Below, in pieces: positions 23,183 through 31,328 of a DNA stretch of 58,492 nt. Source of the DNA: Bact-19 sp038319215 (GTDB lineage Bacteria; Bacteroidota; Bacteroidia; Bacteroidales; ML635J-15); the NCBI GenBank assembly GCA_038319215.1, contig JBBQCZ010000008.1, positions 1 through 58,492 of the forward strand. Direction: 5' to 3'. The translations under genes and the position numbers were made by a program. Below the pieces are notes generated by a model, which worked only from the letters and a program-made list of their open reading frames with translations, had not been told where the DNA came from and did no database searches. Within the stretch, counting starts at the first letter, position 1. The number at the start of each line of letters is the position of its first letter.

Positions 23183-24724
23183 TTAGGATTTCTTTTTTAT
23201 TTTTAATTTCTGCCCTATTCTTAAACTCGACGCATTAGTTATTCCATTTAGTTGTAAAATCCCATCAGATGTCGTGCCTGGATATTTTAAAGAAATCCCA
23301 TAAGGTGTATCTCCAGATTTCACAGTATAATATTCGTAATTAGAATCCACAGTATTCTCTTTTGGAGTATTTACAGTTGGGGTCACGCCAACCATTCTCT
23401 GTTTTTCTTCAAAAGTAAGGCTATTAACAATTTTATACTTAGACTCTAAAGCTTGAGGAACATAAACTTTTAAAACTTGACCAACACCAAGATTATTTCC
23501 ACTCATTCCATTCCAAGCTCTAAGTTGTGCCATATCGACACCATACCATGAAGAAATCAACCCAACAGCATCTCCAGATTTTACCGTATAACTTAATACT
23601 GCTGTTCCCGCAGGCTGGTCTGCTTTTGGAGAATAATCCACATATTTTTCTTCCGGTTTATAGGTGTATTTTTGAGGATTAAAAAACAAAGTGTCTTTGA
23701 AGTTATAAATTGAGTCTTCTAATTCAATAAATTTACTTATATATTGCCTTCTCATTCGCAGTGGATAGGCATGACCTTTTGCAGGAATAATATCCATTTT
23801 ATATTGTGGATTTAATTCCCGTGTTTGGCCAATATCGATACCTAAAACTGAATCAAGTTGAGCAAAGTGTAATTCTTGAGTAACCATTACAGTATCAACA
23901 TCTTCGTAGAAATCAATTTTTTCGGGTTTATAACCGTGTTCATCTGCATAAGTAAATAAATAAACTATAGCGATAAAGCCCGGCACATAGTTTCGAGTTT
24001 CATTTGGTAAATATGGATATAAATCCCAATAATTTGTTGCTCCTCCAGACCTGCGAATTGCATTATTTATTGTCCCAGGTCCAGCATTATAAGCGGCGAG
24101 GGCTAAAGTCCAGTCGTTGTATGTCTCGTACAAGCTCTTTAAATAACGACAAGCAGCATCTGTTGATTTTTCGGGATCCATTCTCTCATCCACGTATGAA
24201 TTTATCTCCAAACCCATTCCCTGACCAGTTTTAAACATAAACTGCCAAAGTCCAGTTGCTCCTGCTGGCGATTTTGCACGTGGGTTAAGTGCAGATTCAA
24301 TTACTGGCAGGTATTTAAGCTCTAGAGGCATATCGTAGGAATCGAGCTTCTCTTCAAACATTGAGAAATATTGATGAGATAATCCCAGAAATTTAGGAGC
24401 TATCCATCTTCCATTCTTCACATATCTATCTAAATATTTTTGTACATTATTGTTGTAAGTTAAATCTAATGGTGTTTCAATTTTTTTAATTCTCTGTGCA
24501 TAAACAGAGTCCGAGACATCAGTATCAAAAGTGTATCTATCAGATGGATTTAAAAATGTTACCGTATCACGACCAGTGTAATAATACCAAGAAAGCAATA
24601 GGCTATCGAGATTATCGGCCATGGTATAACCATCATTCATTTTAATTGTAACAGAATCATTATCAGCAATTACCTGCGTAAATCCAGATAACAATAGAAA
24701 TAAAATAATTAAAGATTTTTTCAT
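23183..24724 (-). CDS. Lytic transglycosylase with two LysM domains (MltD-like)
   Basis: A 513-residue exported muramidase-like enzyme that cleaves peptidoglycan between MurNAc and GlcNAc. Residues 1-20 form a signal peptide. The SLT domain (about 115-260) shows the catalytic Glu in PVIESALNPRAKS (E143), GATGLWQFM (156-163) and AYNAGPG (211-217). Two LysM peptidoglycan-binding domains follow, near residues 378-424 (YTVKSGDAVG) and 463-513 (YTVKSGDTPYG). There is no lipobox cysteine, unlike E. coli MltD. The gene lies between DUF5683 and ddl in the parAB run, an arrangement common in Bacteroidota, which links chromosome segregation genes with wall remodelling. Confidence 0.92.
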   Translation of the reverse strand: MKKSLIILFLLLSGFTQVIADNDSVTIKMNDGYTMADNLDSLLLSWYYYTGRDTVTFLNPSDRYTFDTDVSDSVYAQRIKKIETPLDLTYNNNVQKYLDRYVKNGRWIAPKFLGLSHQYFSMFEEKLDSYDMPLELKYLPVIESALNPRAKSPAGATGLWQFMFKTGQGMGLEINSYVDERMDPEKSTDAACRYLKSLYETYNDWTLALAAYNAGPGTINNAIRRSGGATNYWDLYPYLPNETRNYVPGFIAIVYLFTYADEHGYKPEKIDFYEDVDTVMVTQELHFAQLDSVLGIDIGQTRELNPQYKMDIIPAKGHAYPLRMRRQYISKFIELEDSIYNFKDTLFFNPQKYTYKPEEKYVDYSPKADQPAGTAVLSYTVKSGDAVGLISSWYGVDMAQLRAWNGMSGNNLGVGQVLKVYVPQALESKYKIVNSLTFEEKQRMVGVTPTVNTPKENTVDSNYEYYTVKSGDTPYGISLKYPGTTSDGILQLNGITNASSLRIGQKLKIKKKS

Positions 24725-24727
24725 AGT

Positions 24728-25267
24728 TTAAAATTTAATAGCACAACCAACGCCAAGTACTGGAGTTCCGTTATATGCTTGATTAAATGAAACTGGAGAA
24801 AGTTTCAAAGAAAGATCGTCGCTGATATCGAAATCGAAAAGATTTGCATCAACATTTGCATCAACAATCTGAATTGCATAAAAAACAATTACCCCGATTA
24901 AACAAAGGTCTCTTGTTTTACGAAACCTATCCATATTATTTATGAGCCCCTGATCGCTAGTAATAATATTATAATACTCATCTATTCCGCCATCTTTACG
25001 AATAATATATGCATTTCGATAACTGTTAAACTCCGATTGATTATTATATGCCAAATAAGAGAATGACCCAATTCCGATATAAACAATTGGAATTTTCCAA
25101 TATTTTTTATTGTAAGCTTGACCCAATCCAGGTAATACAGCAGAATAAATTGTAGCTTTGCGCGGAGAGTGCACTGCAAATTCGTCACTATCTACTTTTT
25201 GTGCAAAAGCGACAAGCGAAATTGTAGCCAAAATTAATATCAATGATATTTTTTTACAAAATCTCAA
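24728..25267 (-). CDS. DUF5683 family protein
   Basis: A 179-residue protein of the DUF5683 family, commonly found beside parAB in Bacteroidota. A signal peptide (about residues 1-22, ending VAFAQ) is followed by SPRKATIYSAVLPGLGQAYN, then two or three short hydrophobic segments (IPIVYIGIGSFSYLAY; LCLIGVIVFYAIQIVDA). The PGLGQ(A/I)YN stretch is the family hallmark. It is probably an envelope protein. It sits four bases from both mltD and parB, indicating co-transcription. The molecular role is unknown. Confidence 0.85.
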   Translation of the reverse strand: MRFCKKISLILILATISLVAFAQKVDSDEFAVHSPRKATIYSAVLPGLGQAYNKKYWKIPIVYIGIGSFSYLAYNNQSEFNSYRNAYIIRKDGGIDEYYNIITSDQGLINNMDRFRKTRDLCLIGVIVFYAIQIVDANVDANLFDFDISDDLSLKLSPVSFNQAYNGTPVLGVGCAIKF

Positions 25268-25270
25268 AAT

Positions 25271-26152
25271 TTAAGCGTTTAATTTATCAAGTATTGCAAT
25301 TATTCTTTCAAGTTCGCTATCGTCTTTAAAAGGGATTACAATTTTACCATTACCACGTGCTGCTCTTTTAAAATCAACATTTGTTGCAAAGCAAGAAGAC
25401 AAGTGTTTTTGTAGCTGTAAATAATCTTCAGCTGTTGCCGGAACCTTTTTCTTAATTTTCTTAACTTCCGATTTATCTTCGTTATTTAATTCTCGAATAA
25501 TATCTTCAACACGTCTAACAGAGAAATCGTATTTTAAAATCTGGTCGAAAATCATCAATTGCACATCGTCTTCTTTAAGTGCAAGTAATGCGCGTGCATG
25601 CCCCATAGATATTTTTTCGTCTCGTATTCCCAATTGGATTTTAGCCGGTAAATTAAGAAGTCTTGTATAATTAGCAACAGTTGAACGTTTTTTTCCAACT
25701 CTTTGGCTAAGAAGATCCTGAGTTAAACTACACTCATCCATCAGTCTCTGATAACTTATTGCGACTTCAATAGCATTTAAATCTTCGCGTTGAATATTTT
25801 CGACCAAAGCCATTTCCAACATCCCTTGATCATCAGCTATGCGAACATACGCAGGGATTTGTGTTAATCCGGCAAGTTTAGAAGCCCTTAATCTTCTTTC
25901 CCCTGAAATAAGTTGATATCTTCCACCATCAAGTACACGAACTGTAATTGGTTGAATTACGCCCAATTCTCTAATAGAATCTGCCAATTCCATCAGAGCC
26001 TCTTCGTCGAAACTTGAACGAGGTTGGTATGGATTAGCTTCAATAAGAGTTATATTAATTTCATTAGGCTCCCTATTTCTATCGTTACTATTTAAAGACG
26101 AAGTATCAATCAATGCATCGAGGCCACGGCCCAAAGCGTTCTTTTTTGCCAT
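25271..26152 (-). CDS. parB: ParB/Spo0J chromosome-partitioning protein
   Basis: A 293-residue DNA-binding CTPase-type partition protein. The N-terminus AKKNALGRGLDALI is typical of chromosomal ParB. The CTP-binding motif GERRLRA is at residues 84-90 and ENIQRED at 118-124. The central helix-turn-helix (near 145-170, LLSQRVGKKRSTVANYTRLL) reads parS. The C-terminal part forms the dimerisation domain. It starts one base after the parA stop codon on the minus strand, a coupled arrangement. No parS was noticed by eye in this window. Confidence 0.95.
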   Translation of the reverse strand: MAKKNALGRGLDALIDTSSLNSNDRNREPNEINITLIEANPYQPRSSFDEEALMELADSIRELGVIQPITVRVLDGGRYQLISGERRLRASKLAGLTQIPAYVRIADDQGMLEMALVENIQREDLNAIEVAISYQRLMDECSLTQDLLSQRVGKKRSTVANYTRLLNLPAKIQLGIRDEKISMGHARALLALKEDDVQLMIFDQILKYDFSVRRVEDIIRELNNEDKSEVKKIKKKVPATAEDYLQLQKHLSSCFATNVDFKRAARGNGKIVIPFKDDSELERIIAILDKLNA

Positions 26153-26153
26153 A

Positions 26154-26954
26154 CTAATTTATTATTTTTTCTTCTTCGTTAATTTTAGTCATGTTATTTC
26201 TCTGAAGCAATTCTCTTGCAACATTTAGATAATTTGTTGCTCCTTTTGAAGCAACATCATAATCAAATATTGATTGTCCAAAACTTGGCGCTTCGCCTAA
26301 TTTTACATTTCTGTGTACTATTGTTTCAAAGACCATTTTATCAAAATGCTTCCTAACTTCTTCCAATATCTGATCCGACAATCTTAATCTAGAGTCGTAC
26401 ATTGTCATTAAAAACCCTTCAATATCAAGATCAGGATTCAAATGCCCTTGAACAATTCTTATAGTATTTAAAAGTTTTCCTAATCCTTCAAGTGCAAAAT
26501 ATTCACATTGAACAGGAATAAGTACTGAATCAGAAGCTGTTAGAGCATTAACTACAATCAGTCCAAGTGAAGGAGAGCAATCAATCAATATAAAATCGTA
26601 ATCATCTTTTACTTTTTCGAGTACTAGCTTCATCACTTTTTCGCGATTCGGCAACTCCAACATTTCAATCTCCGCACCCACTAAGTCTATATGACTAGGC
26701 AATAATGATAATCCAGGAATTGTACCTGATAAAATCACATTTCTAGGATCCTCATCACGAATTAAAGTTTCATAAAGCCCTGTGCGAATATTTCTCACAT
26801 CAAAACCTAAACCTGAAGTAGCATTTGCTTGCGGATCGGCATCAACAATCAACACTTTATACTCCAGCACTGCAAGACTTGCAGCAAGATTTATTGCTGT
26901 TGTGGTCTTACCTACTCCACCTTTCTGATTTGCCAATGTTATGATCTTTCCCAT
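26154..26954 (-). CDS. parA: ParA/Soj chromosome-partitioning ATPase
   Basis: A 266-residue Walker-type ATPase that acts with ParB-parS to segregate the chromosome. The deviant Walker A motif KGGVGKTT is at residues 11-18, with the signature lysine. DADPQANATSG near 40 and the Walker B-like DFILIDCSPSLG near 120 are also present. There is no N-terminal HTH extension, which fits a chromosomal rather than plasmid ParA. It is the first gene of the minus-strand run ending in ddl; the 140-base gap to the next gene upstream should hold the promoter. Confidence 0.96.
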   Translation of the reverse strand: MGKIITLANQKGGVGKTTTAINLAASLAVLEYKVLIVDADPQANATSGLGFDVRNIRTGLYETLIRDEDPRNVILSGTIPGLSLLPSHIDLVGAEIEMLELPNREKVMKLVLEKVKDDYDFILIDCSPSLGLIVVNALTASDSVLIPVQCEYFALEGLGKLLNTIRIVQGHLNPDLDIEGFLMTMYDSRLRLSDQILEEVRKHFDKMVFETIVHRNVKLGEAPSFGQSIFDYDVASKGATNYLNVARELLQRNNMTKINEEEKIIN

Positions 26955-27096
26955 CTGAGATTGTTTTATTATTTGAGTCCCAAAATTACTATTATTAAAC
27001 CAATAATTTAATCAGGATATTGCGGTTTTTTCAACTTTATTAACAATTTTAATAAAATTAAGACGCACAAGTCTGACAGTCAGCGAATTACAAATG

Positions 27097-27690
27097 TTAA
27101 TTGTTAATATTTTTCAGAAAAAAACCTAAATCATCAATAGTATTTATTTCTTTTGGCAATGGGATCTCTGAAAATTTATCAATAAAATTATAGATTTCTG
27201 ATCTATTGTAAACATTATTTTTAGAATCTGTACTAATTTTTAGATGTTCGTAACCATACACCAGAAAATATCCATGAAAGTATTTTCCTGCGGTTTTACA
27301 GGCACAAGTTTTAAATTGAAACCTCGTTTCTGTTAGCATAATGCTATCTCCAGAAATTACTCTGCCAAAACTCCAAGTCTCCATTCCATAATTCTCTTCA
27401 TCGAAAAACATACCAACATAGCGAGAATCTTTTCCGTCAACGAATTTTACTTCTGCTGGGATTAGAATTTCTATTTTAGAGCCCTCTTCTTGCGATTTTG
27501 CTCTAATAAATGTAAAATATGTGCTTTTTTTAGCTAGAATATTGGTAGTTTTCTCAAAATCGTCTGAATAAACTACTCGCGCCGTTTGCCACTCCTTATT
27601 TGCAGTACAGGAATAGCTAATAAAAAGAATTAAAACGATTTTACTAATCGTCAATATCTTCAATACCGAATGATTCGAGATCAAATTCAT
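27097..27690 (-). CDS. Hypothetical exported protein, possibly a lipoprotein
   Basis: A 197-residue protein of no family I recognise. The N-terminus is hydrophobic (LKILTISKIVLILFISYSC) and ends in a cysteine with an imperfect lipobox, so lipoprotein export is possible. The mature part is a mixed beta-rich domain with YVGMFFDEENYGMETW near the middle and two cysteines in KTCACKTAGK. The start is uncertain: ATG 27690 gives a 47-base overlap with the ribH end, and ATG 27702 gives 59. No Met lies between the hydrophobic segment and residue 90, so one of these must be used if the gene is real. The overlap suggests translational coupling to ribH. Confidence 0.6.
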   Translation of the reverse strand: MNLISNHSVLKILTISKIVLILFISYSCTANKEWQTARVVYSDDFEKTTNILAKKSTYFTFIRAKSQEEGSKIEILIPAEVKFVDGKDSRYVGMFFDEENYGMETWSFGRVISGDSIMLTETRFQFKTCACKTAGKYFHGYFLVYGYEHLKISTDSKNNVYNRSEIYNFIDKFSEIPLPKEINTIDDLGFFLKNINN

Positions 27691-28189
27691 CAATAAGGTC
27701 AAATTTAAGCTTAAGCATTTTTAATACAGCAACAGCAGCTTCAACCCCTTTATTTCCATGTTTTCCACCAGCACGATCCATTGCTTGCTCTTGATTGTCA
27801 GTTGTTAATAATCCAAAAGAAACTGGAGCTTCGGCATCAAGGTTTAGCCTCATAATTCCTTGGGTAACTCCTGAGCAAACAAAATCGAAATGTTTTGTTT
27901 CCCCTTGAATTACACAACCAAGACAAATCACAGCATCAACTTCGGCATAATTAATCAAATACTGAGCAGCCAGAGGCAACTCAAAACTACCAGGAACAGA
28001 TTTGATAATTATATCACCATCTGAAAATCCATATTTTTTTAATGTATCAACCGCAGCTTGCAATAAAGCAGATGTTACTTCTTGATTCCATTCAGACACT
28101 GCAATTCCGATACGCAAATACCCGAAATCTTTACGATTCGCTATTTCTGTTTCAGAATACAGCGATAGGTTTTTCTTTGAACTGGCCAT
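27644..28189 (-). CDS. ribH: 6,7-dimethyl-8-ribityllumazine synthase
   Basis: A 181-residue enzyme for the penultimate step of riboflavin synthesis. It joins 5-amino-6-ribitylaminouracil with 3,4-dihydroxybutanone phosphate and forms large oligomers. Signatures are VSEWNQEVT near residue 33 (the W/F-N substrate loop), VPGSFELPLAA near 64, CLGCVIQGETKHFDF near 90 and GLLTTDNQEQAMDRAGGKHGNKG near 125, which includes the conserved phosphate-binding and catalytic His regions. The start at 28189 (MASSKKNL) is preferred; an upstream ATG at 28210 lies inside a hairpin. No other rib genes are nearby. Confidence 0.93.
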   Translation of the reverse strand: MASSKKNLSLYSETEIANRKDFGYLRIGIAVSEWNQEVTSALLQAAVDTLKKYGFSDGDIIIKSVPGSFELPLAAQYLINYAEVDAVICLGCVIQGETKHFDFVCSGVTQGIMRLNLDAEAPVSFGLLTTDNQEQAMDRAGGKHGNKGVEAAVAVLKMLKLKFDLIDEFDLESFGIEDIDD

Positions 28190-28195
28190 AATATT

Positions 28196-28219
28196 AAAAA
28201 AACGGGGCATAAAGCCCCA
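28196..28219 (-). terminator. Hairpin with T-run between the TPR gene and ribH
   Basis: On the minus strand, GGGGC pairs with GCCCC around TTTAT and is followed by seven Ts. It lies after the TPR gene and ends only seven bases before the ribH start, so it may be a terminator, an attenuator or a translation-blocking structure. Confidence 0.75.
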
Positions 28220-28247
28220 TTAAATATTTTATAATTTTTAAAAACTA

Positions 28248-28937
28248 TTACATTTTCATCTCAACTCTCTTGATATATTTTTCAATTTCTCTTTGTTGAG
28301 GAGTATCAAAATATTCTTTTTCAATTCTTTTGTAAATCTCGAGTGCCTGAGCATTGTCGCCAAGGAGTTCGCAAGTACGACCAGCTTTCATAAGAAATAC
28401 TGGAGATAAAAAATCATTACCTGCAGTTTTAGCCGCTTCTAAATATTGCTCAAGAGCTTTATTCATATCGCCTAATTCCATATTTGCATCACCAATAAGG
28501 TTTATTGCCATTGGACCAATCATTGGATCTTCACTATCAAAATCTTCTAACTGAGATATTGCAGATTCAAAGTCGCCTAAACGCATATAACATACTCCAG
28601 CATAATACTTTGCAGCATTTCCCATTGGGGTACTTCCATAATCATCAATAATGTCTAAGAAACCAGGAAAAGCGCCATCACCGTTCAATGCAAGATTAAA
28701 CGAATCTTTTTCAAAGTAAAACTCTGCTTTATATGATTCTGACCAAGCTTCTTCAATACGTGGTTCTCTAACGAATTTAAAGTAAACTATTATTCCCAAA
28801 ACAAGTATTAATACTCCACCAAGCCCATACATAAAAGCTTTTTGATGAGTTTCAATAAAATTTTCGGCACGGCTCAATGCTGATTCAACATTTTTAAAAC
28901 CTTCGTTCGCCTGAGATGTTTTCTTATTTTTTGCCAT
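28248..28937 (-). CDS. Tetratricopeptide-repeat protein with one membrane anchor
   Basis: A 229-residue protein with a cytoplasmic N-terminus of about 37 residues, one transmembrane segment (AFMYGLGGVLILVLGIIVYF, about 35-55) and a periplasmic TPR region to the end. Repeat-like units are visible around AAKYYAGVCYMRLGDFESAI and LIGDANMELGDMNKALEQYL. The layout resembles YfgM, an ancillary membrane chaperone partner in other bacteria, but sequence support is only at the fold level. It is divergent from recF and followed by a hairpin then ribH, an order I recall as common in Bacteroidota. Confidence 0.82.
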   Translation of the reverse strand: MAKNKKTSQANEGFKNVESALSRAENFIETHQKAFMYGLGGVLILVLGIIVYFKFVREPRIEEAWSESYKAEFYFEKDSFNLALNGDGAFPGFLDIIDDYGSTPMGNAAKYYAGVCYMRLGDFESAISQLEDFDSEDPMIGPMAINLIGDANMELGDMNKALEQYLEAAKTAGNDFLSPVFLMKAGRTCELLGDNAQALEIYKRIEKEYFDTPQQREIEKYIKRVEMKM

Positions 28938-29116
28938 AATACCTTTAAAATTTCAAAATTGAGGATGCAAATTTAAATTATTTATTCGAATAATTAATAA
29001 TATAATGCGTTTTTTTTAATCCCCCTTGTGTGCTCATTATCAGATAATTACAAAATTAATTCCTTTAATACTTAAAAACATGTAATTGTTACACCTCATA
29101 ATTAGCCAAAAAAATG

Positions 29117-29124
29117 TAATTTTG
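29117..29124 (+). promoter_or_regulatory. Minus-7 box (TAATTTTG) of recF
   Basis: TAATTTTG fits TAnnTTTG and lies 20 bases before the recF ATG at 29145. A longer frame starting with GTG at 29124 would begin inside this box, which argues for the ATG. TTG at 29086-29088 is rather far for a minus-33. Confidence 0.55.
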
Positions 29125-29144
29125 TGAACTTAAGACCCAAATTG

Positions 29145-30263
29145 ATGTATATAAAAAAATTGTCGCTAATTAATTTTAAAAACTTTGAAAACTTCGACAC
29201 AGAATTGTGCCCGAAAATCAATTGTTTTATTGGGGACAATGGTACTGGAAAGACAAATATTCTCGACAGCATTCACTACTTATCTTTTTGTAAAAGCTTT
29301 ATTAATATGAGCGATCGTCAAAACATAAAAACAGGAGAAGATTTTTTTGTTGTACAAGGCGATTTTGAATTACATGGAGAATCTGAAAATATATATTGTG
29401 GATTGCAAAGAGATAAAAAAAAGTCGTTCCGACGCAATGGCGCCGAGTACAGTAAGCTATCCGAACATATAGGATTATTGCCAGTTGTTTATACAACCCC
29501 TTATGACTCTAGCCTTATTCATGAAGGAAGTGATTTAAGAAGAAAATTTGCAGATTCTGTAATTTCTCAGTTCGACCGAAACTATCTTAACCAGTTAATT
29601 ACATACAATCGATTACTTGAACAGAGAAATAGTATCTTGAAAAATGCGTGGAAGGGAAACAAAATTGATCATGACGAAATTGACATTTGGGACATACAAC
29701 TCGCTGAAATCGGTCAAAAAATATTTGTATCGAGGTCTTCATTCGCAAATGAGGTGATTGAGATTTTTCAAAAATATTATAGTCTCATCTCCGACGATAA
29801 AGAGAATGTGCAACTAATTTATCAGTCACAACTGCAAACTGAAGACTTGCACAGTTTACTAGTCAAGAGTTTTGACAGAGATAAAGTTTTGGGTTACACA
29901 TCTACAGGGATTCATAAAGATGATTTTGATTTTAAAATCGATAATAATCCTATTAAACGCTATGGTTCTCAGGGTCAACAAAAAACATTCATAATAAGTC
30001 TAAAATTTGCTTGGTTCGACTATATAAAGCAAAAAATAAATCTGGCACCGATATTGCTCCTCGACGACATCTTTGACAAATTAGATAAAAAAAGAGTAAA
30101 AGTTATCACAAAACTTGTGTCCGATATTGACTTTGGTCAAATATTTATCACAGACACAAGCTATACAAGAATGCCAGATATATTAAAAGAGTTGGAAATT
30201 GATTACAAAATATTAAATTTGTCAAACGGACAAACATTAGAAAATATAAAGACAAACAATTAA
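29145..30263 (+). CDS. recF: DNA replication and repair protein RecF
   Basis: A 372-residue SMC-like ATPase that helps load RecA at single-strand gaps with RecO and RecR. The start MYIKKLSLINFKNF is typical. Walker A GDNGTGKT is at residues 30-37. The ABC signature-like YGSQGQQKTFIISLK is near 280 and Walker B LLLDDIFDKLD near 310. Length is normal. Genes for DnaA or DnaN are not adjacent, as is usual for Bacteroidota. The next gene starts five bases after its stop, so it is likely co-transcribed. Confidence 0.95.
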   Translation: MYIKKLSLINFKNFENFDTELCPKINCFIGDNGTGKTNILDSIHYLSFCKSFINMSDRQNIKTGEDFFVVQGDFELHGESENIYCGLQRDKKKSFRRNGAEYSKLSEHIGLLPVVYTTPYDSSLIHEGSDLRRKFADSVISQFDRNYLNQLITYNRLLEQRNSILKNAWKGNKIDHDEIDIWDIQLAEIGQKIFVSRSSFANEVIEIFQKYYSLISDDKENVQLIYQSQLQTEDLHSLLVKSFDRDKVLGYTSTGIHKDDFDFKIDNNPIKRYGSQGQQKTFIISLKFAWFDYIKQKINLAPILLLDDIFDKLDKKRVKVITKLVSDIDFGQIFITDTSYTRMPDILKELEIDYKILNLSNGQTLENIKTNN

Positions 30264-30268
30264 ACAAT

Positions 30269-30703
30269 ATGAATATGAAAAAGAAATTATTATTAATTAC
30301 AACTATCTTGTTGATCGTATGTGGAACAACTTTTTCCCAGAACGTAAAAACTCAATATGTAAAAGATATAGTTGGTACTTGGAAAGTTGACTCGTTAGAT
30401 ATCGGCAGTTTTAATCTAAGTCCTCAATATGAAGTAATTTTACGTGAAAAAATGCCAGAAATTATTGCCCAGACAGAAGTTATATTTACTGATAATAAAA
30501 AATATTTCAAACAAGGCTTCGAAGGAAAGACACAAGGCTCATGGGATATTTCAAAAGATGGAGCTTATATTTTAGTAAAACTTGATGGAGAAGCTAAAGT
30601 AACACGTACAAAGATTGTAAAACTCACATCTGATAAAATGATTATGGCGCCAGATGATGAAAATGCTGTTAATTCAAAAGCATATCTTTATAAAGTAAAA
30701 TAA
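30269..30703 (+). CDS. Small exported lipocalin-like protein
   Basis: A 144-residue protein with a clear signal peptide (MNMKKKLLLITTILLIVCGT then TFSQ). The mature 120 residues form a predicted beta barrel: DIVGTWKVDSLDIG at the start matches the G-W motif of lipocalin-like domains, and QGSWDISKDGAYILVKL and YLYKVK fit later strands. Such proteins bind small hydrophobic ligands or are structural; no ligand is known. It sits between recF (five bases upstream) and a HAD hydrolase, whose ATG shares one base with its stop codon. Two Met codons, M1 and M3, are both possible starts. Confidence 0.72.
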   Translation: MNMKKKLLLITTILLIVCGTTFSQNVKTQYVKDIVGTWKVDSLDIGSFNLSPQYEVILREKMPEIIAQTEVIFTDNKKYFKQGFEGKTQGSWDISKDGAYILVKLDGEAKVTRTKIVKLTSDKMIMAPDDENAVNSKAYLYKVK

Positions 30704-31140
30704 TGGACAGAACCGGCACCAAACTCACAATAGCAGTAGATTTTGATGGAACAATTGTAGAACACAGATTTCCTGATATAGGTGAAATTATACCAGGCGC
30801 ATTTGAAGTTCTTAGAGAACTGCAAGAGAAAGGACATAGACTTATTTTATGGACTGTTCGAGATGGAATTGATCTTAAAAGTGCCGTAGATTTTTGTCTC
30901 GACCAAGGAGTGATTTTCTATGCAGTAAACGAGAGCTACCCTAACGAAGAATTTAACAAATATATTAGTCGTAAAGTTGATGCCGACATGTTTATAGATG
31001 ATAGAAATATCGGTGGTTTTTTAGGTTGGGCGAAAATTAGACAAATTCTGCTGCCCGAATCTATTTCTGCTCTCAAATCTGAAAAAGAAACAACCAAAGA
31101 AAACAAAAAAGGCTTTTGGAGTAAGGTTTTGGGTGGATAA
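30703..31140 (+). CDS. HAD-superfamily hydrolase (BT0820-like)
   Basis: A 145-residue HAD-fold protein. The nucleophile motif is VDFDGT (D13, D15), motif II is LILWTVRDG near residue 48, and FIDDRNIGG near 105 supplies the metal-binding aspartates. There is no large cap domain. The sequence resembles a family of small Bacteroides HAD phosphatases of unknown substrate. A lysine-rich tail (KETTKENKKGFWSK) extends past the domain. Its start overlaps the preceding stop (TAATG), so it is translationally coupled to the lipocalin-like gene. Cytoplasmic. Confidence 0.82.
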   Translation: MDRTGTKLTIAVDFDGTIVEHRFPDIGEIIPGAFEVLRELQEKGHRLILWTVRDGIDLKSAVDFCLDQGVIFYAVNESYPNEEFNKYISRKVDADMFIDDRNIGGFLGWAKIRQILLPESISALKSEKETTKENKKGFWSKVLGG

Positions 31141-31304
31141 TTCTATTTACTGATTATTTTGCTGATTTCCATGAGCTATTTTTTGCACTCATGTATTAAA
31201 AATATGAAAATCACAAATGACAGTAAATGCTTTAGTTAGATCCTAAATAATTATAAAATTTCCTAATAATTATCTTCTTTTAGCCGATTCAGACACTTTT
31301 TTTT

Positions 31305-31312
31305 TACTTTTG
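31305..31312 (+). promoter_or_regulatory. Minus-7 box (TACTTTTG) upstream of the glycosyltransferase
   Basis: TACTTTTG fits TAnnTTTG and ends 16 bases before the ATG at 31329. No clear TTG was found at minus-33. Confidence 0.5.
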
Positions 31313-31328
31313 CCGTTTAATTAAATTA

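Noticed and set aside
25271..26954. parS sites near parAB
   Set aside because: I looked for a 16-bp parS-like palindrome around these genes by eye and saw none; a motif scan of the whole chromosome would be needed.
28190..28250. FMN riboswitch upstream of ribH
   Set aside because: The space upstream of ribH is under 60 bases and holds only a simple hairpin with a T-run, far too small for an FMN riboswitch.
29124..29144. GTG start for recF
   Set aside because: It would begin in the TAATTTTG promoter box; the family start MYIKKLSLINF is at 29145.
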